Made by a program: the position numbers and the translations under genes
The notes under the pieces: model-generated
Seen by the model: only the letters and a program-made list of their open reading frames with translations
Told to the model about the DNA's origin: nothing
Database searches by the model: none
Source: Allomyces macrogynus ATCC 38327
Lineage: Eukaryota; Blastocladiomycota; Blastocladiomycetes; Blastocladiales; Blastocladiaceae
NCBI GenBank assembly: GCA_000151295.1
Contig: GG745350.1
Coordinates: forward strand, 594,158 to 627,728
Direction: 5' to 3'
DNA: 33,571 nt
Shown: piece by piece, positions 24,205-32,283 of the stretch
Numbering within the stretch: the stretch's first letter is position 1
How the letters are laid out: each line of letters starts with the position of its first letter

Positions 24205-24920
24205 GGCGCCGTGAAGTTGGCGTGGTTGGGCACGGTTGTTCAACGGGTCGGCATCCACGTCACGCGCTGCTCAACGTTTGTGTCTTTGGCATGGACCATG
24301 CCAGCAACAAGCGCTCGGCCACATTGATCGACCACATCTTGCTCGACAAATAGTTTGGGAGATGCTCTTGACGGCAGCATCAGTTTGGATGCCAGATCTC
24401 CGAGCGATGAGGCAACCGGGCCAACGATTTCATTTCCGCGTGCCTCAATTGCCTGGGTGACCTCCTTCAAGGCTAATGGTGCATTATCTGTCCGCCATCT
24501 TCCTCTGCCCGACATCACCTGTTTCTCTCCCAAATCTCTCCACCAGTTAGCTTTCACCTAAGTCGCCATCTTTGGCAAACCCTTCATGCACACCACTCAT
24601 GACACATGGGCTCTGATCAAGGACTGTGCATTGAAGCTGTTATCAATGACTTGCTGACCAGCAGCATACTCTCGTCTTTGTTCCTCCTCATTGTGGCCAT
24701 CACGTTCACGCTTGGGTGGACTATGGCCTGGGCTGCACCAGGTCTTTCTGAGCTCTGATGGTTGTGGGTTTGGCTAGGATTTCAGACTTTGCCCTGGGTT
24801 CAAGCATAATTTCATTGGGTGCAGTGACCAAGCCAGACCTGTGGACAACAGTGGCTGAGTCGTACTCACATGTGGCCTTCATGTCAATGTGTGTGTAAAG
24901 TTGGGCTAGGAGGGGAGAGG
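24205..24920 (+). pseudogene. Decayed inverted copy of the 3' half of PNS1 (exon 3 end, intron 3, exon 4, 3' flank)
   Basis: The plus strand here aligns by eye with the minus strand of the intact PNS1 gene (26504-28300). Shared stretches include CAACCG-GCCAA-GATTTCATTT near 24412-24432 (exon 3), the intron 3 donor context GGTGCAT at 24478-24484, AAGTCGCCATCT then GGCAAACCCTT at 24560-24582 (exon 4 start), CTGATCAAGGA near 24613, ATCAATGAC near 24643, and an end reading KPDLWTTVAESYSHVAFMSM against KPELWTKVAETYPHAAFTSM of the parent, then a stop at 24897-24899. Similarity runs about 15-20 nt past the stop. Intron 3 is kept (about 72 nt; parent 64), so this is a DNA duplication, not a retrocopy. 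Premature stops, frameshifts and a deletion of about 45 nt destroy the frame. The left boundary is approximate. Confidence 0.85.
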
Positions 24921-26503
24921 GATATCAAGCTGGGTGTCAACCATAGTGGTGGTGGTGGTGGTGGTGGTGGGGGGGGGGGGGGGTGGAATGCAAGACTGGC
25001 AGAGGAGCCAAGTGTGAATCAAATATGCATCTGATATGATTTGGCTGAATGGGAAATGGTGGTGAATGTTGCAAGGGGATAGCCAGGTGCATAATCATGT
25101 TTTTGTGGGCAGGGATCAATGTCAGACAGTAATCCAGTGTGTAGATGTTGCCACAATGCCAGCACAATGCTGCATACATAATTGAGACACAACAGGTTAA
25201 TCCACACACTGGTGCGACACAAATTGAAAGATCATAGTTGTGTGGAGTTGAAACACCCACTGAATATTGGTTCTTACAAGCTGACTGCAAGGGCGCCAGA
25301 AAATCAATCACCCTGCACCTGATGCTGAGCATTAGTGATCATCCACCCATCTGTGGGCCATGTTGCAAAATTGTCCTGAATCCTGCACAGGCCTCATCCA
25401 AATCCTCTCAAGAACAGGAAACACGCCATGTCACTCATGTCCACCATTGTGCAAAACATCAATGACATCTGTTGATCACCAGCTCCACAGCACAAAATGG
25501 CTCCTCTCTTGGCTTCCAACAGGCCCGCCTGCAGTCATGCCTTGTGTGTGTGTTTTCTGCTGCTGGTTTGCACGTCTTACAGCACACCACCTTCAAATGT
25601 CATTTCAAACTGAAGTCTGATGAACTGTTGGCCATCAGTGGCACATCCAACTTGCACGTGACATGGCAAAGCAACCCCAAATGACTTTGACAGGACCAAA
25701 AGCTGATACTTTTTCTTCTCTAAGCTGTTGCTGGCCCAAGTGTTTATCCTTTCCATTTGCAAGCCATGTTGCTTCTCACCTCACTCCCTGTGCTTGATGC
25801 TGCACAAGACATGGCCCCTGCAGATGCCTTTTGAGTCTCGAAAACAATTGTTAAATGATATTGTGAGAGTGTTGGTTGCTTGAAGACTGCTCTTCCAGTT
25901 CTGTTGATCATTCATGCAATGGTTTGACATTAGTTGGGCAAGAAAAGTTGCATTTGGAATCATGTGCAGATTCTTGTTGACCATGAAAAAAAAAATTATT
26001 GGACGTGCTTCCATGCAGTTCTTTGAACGTCAAAGAGATTATTTTCGAGATTCAAGGATGGCCTGGGATTCTGCTTTGCTGATGGTTATGGTGACGTTGA
26101 TGTTTTGCATATTGACAGATGTGACATGGTGTGTTCTTCTTTGCATTTTGGACCATGATTGTTCTTCCATTTCTCAAGCACCCTTGGATCACCCTCCCAC
26201 TGATTAGATTTGCACGGGATTCGCGACTAGATCGCACCATGACTGCAAATGGGTTCAAGAACACTGACACACAATGCCATGTCCATGGGATGTGACTCTT
26301 CAATCTGTGTCGTGCTGACATCATACAGCTCCTTGCCCACAGCAACAGAAGTATCGAAATGGAATGTCCCCTAATAACTTTCTCCTCCTCATCTCAATCA
26401 AATCGAACCAAGTCCATATTGACTCTCGCGATCAGCCCCTGCCAATACTGTGCTCTCCCTCCAGCAGACGCCGTAAAACGGGCCTCCTTATCCTCGTCCA
26501 ACT
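24921..26503. other. CpG-depleted, lower-GC intergenic block
   Basis: About 1.6 kb rich in TG and CA dinucleotides, unlike the GC-rich gene space on both sides. By direct reading there is no CpG between 24901 and 25200 and only about three per 300 bp to 25800. A GTG/G-run lies at 24946-24983. The longest frame opens at 25914 (97 codons) and is unrecognised. The last 150 bp (from about 26350) regain normal composition and are probably the PNS1 3' UTR. No intact gene is supported here. Confidence 0.6.
24946..24983 (+). repeat. GTG trinucleotide repeat running into a G15 homopolymer
   Basis: About eight GTG units (24946-24969) run into fifteen G (24969-24983), shortly after the pseudogene stop. 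Confidence 0.9.
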
Positions 26504-28300
26504 TCACACATACATCGACGTGAACGCCGCGTGCGGGTACGTCTCAGCGACCTTCGTCCACAACTCCGGCTTGGTCGCAGCCAACGCCTGCGGGTCCTCG
26601 GCCAAGCACACAAACGTGGTGGCCGCGCCCGATGAAATCACGCTCGAGACCATGGAAAACACGGCGATCCCAATCAGGCCCGCGACGGTCGCGACAATCC
26701 AGGGTTCCGGCAGGCCGGGAGCGGCCCAGGCCACGATCCACCCGAGCGTGAAGGTCACGGCGGCGATGAGGAGGCCGCCAAAGACCAAAACGTTGCCAAT
26801 GAGCGAGTCATTGATGACGGCCTCGACGCCACGGTCCTTGATCAGCGTCCAGGTATCGCGCGCGGCACGCGCAAAGGGTTTGCCGTAGATGGCGACTTGG
26901 GTAAAGGCTGGAGTCGGGCAAGCGTGTCAGTTGAAACAAGAGCAATGCGAGTTGAGGTCAAAACTATGCACCGTAGACGTTGAAATACGTCGCCAAGTCC
27001 TCGACCCACTTGAGCAAGCAGTCAAGGCACACGTAAATGAAATCATTGGCGCGGTTGCCATTCTCGTCATACCGGGCCGAATTGGCCAACGCACGGATTG
27101 TCTGAATCACGGCAATAAGCAGCGACCCGAGGCAAATCGACCCAAACGACGTGGTCACAGCCCGTTTCAGCGACCGCCACGTCGGCGACCGCGGAGCCGG
27201 CTGGTCGGGTGACGACTGGAAGTAATACGTCGCAAACACGCCGGCGACCGTCACGTGAACGACGTTGCTGCACACTTGCACCGTCCAGTACGCCGAAAAG
27301 ACGAGGTAGGCCGTGACCAGTTGCAGCGCCGTGTTCTCCTCGGGTGAGGGCATCACGGGCGCGTCGCCGCGCCCGCCGTGCGGCGTGTTCGGGTCCATGT
27401 CGACCTTGCCAAAGTAGAGCACGCACACGGCCATCGTGAACAGCCACCAGACAGCGTACCCGAGCTGAACGAGCGAGCCAAAGACCGTGACCCACAGCGT
27501 CGCCGGGTACTGGATGGTCACGTCGGAAATGGTCGAGAGCATGACCGACGCGAACGGCATGCGCGGGCGGAACATGGTGTACATGAACCAGTAGCTATTT
27601 GTGATGGCGGTGGGTGAGATATTGACATGTCCGGTCGATACGCGAAGAACGCGAAAATGGACACGAACATCATGATCATGAGCAGGAAGGGGAGTGCGCC
27701 CCAGAACGAGCTAGGACGGAGGAATCACGTCAGCTATTCCGCGCGCTCTCAAACACAAAACCAACCACACCCCAATCCATACCCCGTCGACACCAACACG
27801 ACAATCCCCATGAACGCCATGTAAATCGCCGACAACCAGAACGTGCCCTTGATCAGCGCCTTGGGGATCGCGCGCATCACAAACAAGTACGCGACATTCA
27901 CGAGCAGTGCGAGCCCCGCGGCAATCCCCGCCGTAATCAGCGCCATTGTCGTCACATTCGCGTCGTCCTCGTCCCCGAGCTGGTTCAGCGTGCCCACGCC
28001 CGCACCGCGATCAAATAGACCCTTGAGAGACACGCCGCCAAGCGCAATCACGCCCCCGAGATGGGCAATGAACGCGATCGCGGCCCATAGATCCTGCGGG
28101 CCTTTCGGGCTCACAAAGCGCGGTTGCGGCGCGTCCGGGTAGAGTCCGTCGTGGCCGTATTGCGGGGCATGCGGCAAAAGCGGCGACCGCGCGGTGCTGG
28201 CCTCCGCCGCGTACTGTGCCGCGTCATCGAAACTGCCGTAGCTTGGCGGTTGGTCGCCGTTGCCGGCCGCCTTCTTGGCCGGGCTCGTGGGGGTCGCCAT
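26504..28300 (-). CDS. PNS1: Choline transporter-like protein, Pns1/SLC44 family
   Basis: A multi-pass plasma-membrane protein of the CTL/SLC44 family; animal members move choline, while the substrate of fungal Pns1 is not settled. Exons are 28300-27783, 27710-27642, 27594-26972 and 26907-26504, giving 537 aa (yeast Pns1 539). The cytosolic N-terminus is rich in Ala/Pro with QPPSYGSFDD. About ten hydrophobic helices follow. Family blocks: FRPRMPFASVML, YFNVYAFTQVAIYGKPF, and TWTLIKDRGVEAVINDSLIG (near-identical in wording to yeast), then ATTFVCLAEDP near the end. Intron 2 is only 47 nt (27641-27595); an alternative 32-nt intron also keeps frame, but the 47-nt choice gives an unbroken helix FAFFAYWFMYTMF. 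A decayed inverted copy of its 3' half lies at 24205-24920. Confidence 0.93.
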
Positions 28301-28960
28301 GGTTCGTGCTCGTTGGTGCTGTTTTGTGTCGCGCTGGCTCGGTTGCGGAGAGATGGCGCTGAAGGACCACGGTGCTGTCGTTGTCGTGGTGGAGACTGCG
28401 TCAGCAGGAGAGAGGAGAGGAGGAGGCCGGCTGTGGAAGACCACCAACGCGACGCGTTTGCCTGGGTGCGTCGCACACGTTTGTCCACGTCATCGCACAA
28501 CATTCCAAGTGGGCTGAGTCAAAGCCTAATCGGTTAGGGTATGTGCTTCACCTCTCACAGCGCATGACAGATGTGGTGTCGTCTCCGAGCAGCTCCTTGA
28601 CGCTCCTTCATCTCCATTCAACCTTGGCCCGCTGCAAATGTCTATCAAAGTGTTCTCTCGCAACGCATGCTCGCCACTTCTACACGACGCCTGGGCATTC
28701 CAATGGCAGCCGCCGAGAAATCACCAAGAAAAAAAAATTTGACACTACAGGGATGGCAATGCCCGCAACGACGCGCCCAACAGATCACCCGGAAATTTTC
28801 AAAGACCAACAGGAACTTAAACGGCAAATCGGCAACGGCTCGACTCGGCCCCACCGGCCCGGCCGCCAACGCAAGCGCAAACGCAAAATCAAGACCCCCC
28901 CCCCCCACACACACACACGCTTGGCACACAAGCGCGACCCACACACACCCCCACGCTAAT
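28301..28960. other. PNS1 upstream region and elongase 3' flank
   Basis: A 660-bp gap between two minus-strand genes. It should hold the PNS1 promoter and the elongase terminator. Open frames here have no family match. A C-run followed by a CA repeat lies at 28895-28918, just downstream of the elongase stop. Confidence 0.5.
28895..28918. repeat. C12 run followed by (CA)n
   Basis: Twelve C (28895-28906) run into a CA dinucleotide repeat to 28918. On the elongase strand this is a GT repeat then a G-run about 45 nt past the stop. Confidence 0.9.
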
Positions 28961-30027
28961 CTACTCCTTCTTGACCTTGCCGCCCTTGCTTGGCTTGCGC
29001 GAATACGTCTTGACAAAGAAGTCGATGAACAGGAACAGGTAGGACGTGATCAATGCGCACCCGAAGTACGCGGCCGTCAGCGTGCCCGTGCACGGCTTGG
29101 TCGGGACCGGCACGAACGGCGCCAATGCGGTGGGCACGGCCTGCGACCAGTGCCAGTAGGTCGCGTGGTAGGCGGCATAGTAGATGGCGACCAAGTCGAC
29201 GACAAACTGCGTGATTTGCAAGGTCGTGATTGATTTCTTGATCATGGTCGGCACACGGATACGGATCGCCGTCAGGCCATAGTACATGTACATGATGACG
29301 TGCACGAGCAGGTTGATCAAAATCGGGACCCACTGCACAGTCGGCGCGCCCGCGAGCTGCGTCCAGCAGAGAACCATCGTCAGCGAGTGGTGGTACCAGT
29401 GCAGGAAGGCTGTAGAGAGAGAGAAAAGGGAAGGGGGGGGGGGGGGCGTCAGGATGTATTTTTTCCGAGCTTCTCCACCCGCTGTTCGAATGATGGCGCC
29501 GATTTCGCCATCGCGCGCGCCGCTTTTCGAGACAAGAACAGAACAAAAGAACACGTACCGAGCGGCTTGCGCTTCAAGACCAAGAAAATCGTGTCAATCA
29601 GCTCATAGTACTTGGTCAGGTAATTCAGGTAGTAGAGGACGAGCAGTTCCTTGGTCAACCCGCGCTCGTCGCAAATCGCGTGGAACAGGCCGTGGCGCAA
29701 AATTATCGGAATGACATTCTCGGCCATGGCCAAAAACAGGAACCCGGAGAAGAGCGACAGCACGACATTGTGCACGAAAAACGGCATTTGCAGCGTGAAC
29801 GGCTTGGTGTTGGTCGCACGCAAGTAGGCCTGCCCGCCGAAAATCACGGCGACGTAGGTGAGGGCCGTGGCGGCGACAATTGTGCCCGACGAGAGCGGCA
29901 CATGTTCAAAGTCGAACGAATCGAGCGGCGCGCCAACGACGGCCTCGTAGGCGGTGCGCAGAAACGGCGTGAAGATGGGCGCGGGCAGCGCGTCGAGAAT
30001 CGTGTCAGACACGAGCTTGGCTGACAT
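28961..30027 (-). CDS. ELO: Very-long-chain fatty acid elongase (ELO/ELOVL family, 3-ketoacyl-CoA synthase)
   Basis: Condenses malonyl-CoA with an acyl-CoA in the ER, the first and rate-setting step of fatty acid elongation. Two exons, 30027-29559 and 29409-28961, give 305 aa, the usual size. The single 149-nt intron, longest in the window, ends just before the catalytic block and contains a 14-nt C-run on the coding strand. Motifs: KYYELIDTIFLVLKRKPL, the histidine box FLHWYHHS (HxxHH, His160, His163, His164), NLLVHVIMYMYYGLTA, and LQITQFVVDL. About seven membrane helices can be drawn. The C-terminus KVKKE fits a K-x-K-x-x ER retrieval signal. Which chain length it serves cannot be told. It diverges from the gene at 30843. 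Confidence 0.95.
29433..29446 (-). repeat. C14 homopolymer (coding strand) in the elongase intron
   Basis: Fourteen G on the plus strand, read as C on the minus strand, directly after a branch-like CCTGACG and before the CT-rich tract leading to the TACAG acceptor at 29410. Confidence 0.9.
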
Positions 30028-30842
30028 GGTCGTGGCGGTCTTTCTTGACAGGGGCAGTAGTCGCGGAGAGCAGGGGCAGCCGTGGTGCAGTCGGTCCAAA
30101 CGGGGTCGGCGTCGACGGTGCAGCGGGGGGTGCAGCGGGGGCAGGGGCACAGGAAAGAGAGCGAGTCGAGAGCGAGGTCCAAGATGCGGAGGACGGGAAG
30201 AGAGGGGGGTGCGCGGGGTGCGCAGCGATATTTATTCGCCGGGCGAGCCGGTCGTGATTGTCGTGTGGCCGTGCGTAATCGTCTCGCGCGCGCGCAGAAC
30301 CGGTCAGCGAGAAGAACGCAGGCCAGGGGACACGCTCGTCGATCGGCCCGCGCGAGGTTCTTTCGCGGAAGGCCGGCGCGTGGTTGGAAGGATGCCAGAC
30401 GGTGCGCGGTAGTGCCGTTGGCTGTTGCCAGTCGCTGCCAGTTCGCCAGTCAGGAAATTTCGTGCCGGCCGCGGTTGCGCTGGATGCGCGCGGTGCGCTG
30501 TGGGTGCGCGCGGTGCGCCTCTCCTCCGGCGGCGCGCTGATCAGCATGATGTCAGTTGAAAATCAGGCTGCTATCACAGGCATCTGAGCTCTGCTGCTGC
30601 ACGGCGTGACCGAGCGCGTGCCGTCCTCCCGCACACTCTCGCCCTTGCCCCCGCCCCCGCCCCCATCTGCAACGGCGACTTCGACAAGAGCGGCTGCCCA
30701 CGCACCTCAACTTGCTGCAAGACTGGGTTCAAGCTCGGCACAAGAAACTCCACCCGCTAACGCAGCAAGAAACGGCTCGCATTCTCGCCTGCCGACCACA
30801 TCCTTGCTGGCCCCGTTGAACCTCGGCCCTCGTCACGTCCAG
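30028..30842. promoter_or_regulatory. Shared upstream region of the elongase (minus) and the four-helix protein (plus)
   Basis: An 815-bp GC-rich gap between divergent start codons. The plus-strand frame of the next gene stays open back to 30606 but without an ATG, so it is treated as leader. A 14-nt unit, TGCGCGCGGTGCGC, occurs twice with a 20-nt period at 30485-30518. Confidence 0.45.
30485..30518. repeat. Direct repeat, 14 nt x 2
   Basis: TGCGCGCGGTGCGC at 30485-30498 and 30505-30518, separated by six nt, in the divergent promoter region. No known factor site is recognised. Confidence 0.8.
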
Positions 30843-31622
30843 ATGGAAAAGCCCGGCGCGCCGTCACGCGCCGACCTGCTCGATGGCTTCCTCCCGCCGT
30901 ACCTGTCGGCACCACCAATGAAGCCGACACCCGCCCCGGCTGCGGCTCCGCTCGCACAGCCTCCACTCGGCCGCCCGGCCCCAGCGACCCCCGCGCCGGC
31001 TGCGATGCGACCCAAATTGCCGATTCCGACGGTGCGGTCGCTCGTCTCCAAGTGTGTCCCCGAAGTAGGCCACGCTGCGATGCTGCGCGCGTGTTTAATT
31101 GCAGTGAGTGGAGCCGAGCTGTTCAACACCATCGCGTTTTCGGTCATTTGGTTTGTGCGCGTGCCCGGGTTCGGGCTGACGTTTCTCTCGCTGTTGCGGA
31201 GCATTGTCCACCTGTGCACGATTGCCGTGGCGTACGTGACCTGGTTCAAGGCGGTGCGTCTGCTCGTACTTTCGATCGCCCTTTGTGAAGCCACTGCAAT
31301 CTCACCATCTTCTTGTTTACAACTATCCCAGGGTACCCGCGTCGCGGCAACCGGCGGACCGCGCGGCGCGTCGTCGTCGCGATTCGACAGCCACATCACG
31401 CTCCACGGTCTCTCGCTGCACTCGCTCTACTGCCTCTACATGGCCGCAGGCCTCCCACAGACAGGGTCGGCGGGCGCCGTCTGGTGGCAGGCGCACTTTG
31501 CCATGGCACGGCCTGGCACATCGCTTGTGTGCCTCGCGTGCGCGCTCGTCTGGCTCGCGGCCGCGGCATTCACGGGCATCGTCTACTTTCGGTTGCGGCG
31601 GGCTCCGGGCGGCGGGAGCTAG
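30843..31622 (+). CDS. Unrecognised protein with four predicted membrane helices
   Basis: I do not recognise this family. Two exons, 30843-31253 and 31332-31622, give 233 aa from the first ATG (MEKPGAPSRADLLDGF). The first 65 residues are Pro/Ala-rich and look disordered. Four hydrophobic stretches follow: AELFNTIAFSVIWFV, LLRSIVHLCTIAVAYVTW, LHGLSLHSLYCLYMAAGL, and SLVCLACALVWLAAAAFTGIVYF. The tail is short and basic (RLRRAPGGGS). No signal peptide is seen. The 78-nt intron (GTGCGT...CCCAG) is stopless and a multiple of three, so an unspliced product would also be full length, but its translation is polar and interrupts the helices. Codon use resembles the neighbours, so it is probably a real gene. 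An in-frame ATG at 30921 is an alternative start. Confidence 0.6.
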   Translation: MEKPGAPSRADLLDGFLPPYLSAPPMKPTPAPAAAPLAQPPLGRPAPATPAPAAMRPKLPIPTVRSLVSKCVPEVGHAAMLRACLIAVSGAELFNTIAFSVIWFVRVPGFGLTFLSLLRSIVHLCTIAVAYVTWFKAVRLLVLSIALCEATAISPSSCLQLSQGTRVAATGGPRGASSSRFDSHITLHGLSLHSLYCLYMAAGLPQTGSAGAVWWQAHFAMARPGTSLVCLACALVWLAAAAFTGIVYFRLRRAPGGGS

Positions 31623-32283
31623 ATGGGCACCGTGCGTTGGTTGGCATAGATGGGCTAGACGGATGGGGTTCGAAGTCGTATCGCTTGTACATAATCAATT
31701 TTGATGGACGGTGTCGCCGCTGTTGCGAGAGCCGCAAGTCGCTCCAGATCGCGATTTCTGTCGCAGAGCTCCGACGCCTCGCGCCTGTTTTGACGCCGTT
31801 GATGATTGCAACAATCATGACCTTGCCCAGCTCATCGCGCAGCCCGCACAAGCCGAAACGAGCCGAAACCACTCGCGATGCATGCTCGAGCACATCTCCC
31901 ATGTACCAGCGACAACAGTCGGAGGCGAGCCACTTGCTGCAATCCGTTGATTATGGCCATATTGTCGTCCTGACCCGCCCCGGCCTGCTGATTCTCTTGC
32001 TCTTGGCAAGGACCGTGATGGAAGGGGCCATGCACCGCAACGACGACCCTAGACGACAACTTGCCGCCTGCATCTACAGCGCGTTCTCACGGGGGCATCG
32101 CTCCTGATCCCGGCTTGCCCGCTCCAAACGCGTCCGGCACGCGCTCTCCGCTCGCAACTATTCCGCGCCATTGCATCTCCCATTTCGCTCGCCGGCCCAC
32201 ACCCCGGCATCGCGCCAAGACCGTGCCAAGCCCTCTCTCTCGCCCCGCGTCGTCGACCGTGGATCCGCCGACTTGGGCCCGTC
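31623..32283. other. Intergenic region upstream of the kinase
   Basis: About 660 bp. Frames on both strands are short, without family signatures. It should hold the terminator of the four-helix gene and the kinase promoter and leader; nothing more can be resolved. Confidence 0.45.

Noticed and set aside
24250..24460. Apparent match to the N-terminal GTPase region of EF-2/Ria1 (pattern D-x-R...D-E...T-I and T-L-I-D-H-I-L).
   Set aside because: Nucleotide comparison shows this stretch is the eroded end of PNS1 exon 3 in another frame; the GTPase likeness is coincidental.
30606..30842. N-terminal extension of the four-helix protein to 30606.
   Set aside because: The frame is open but begins with GTG, and the first ATG is at 30843. 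The extension is low-complexity Ser/Pro/Ala.
31660..31690. GGTTCGA-type B-box near 31668, and similar ones near 10666 and 23221, considered as tRNA genes.
   Set aside because: No A-box, acceptor stem or anticodon arm could be paired around any of them; the one at 23221 lies in a coding exon.
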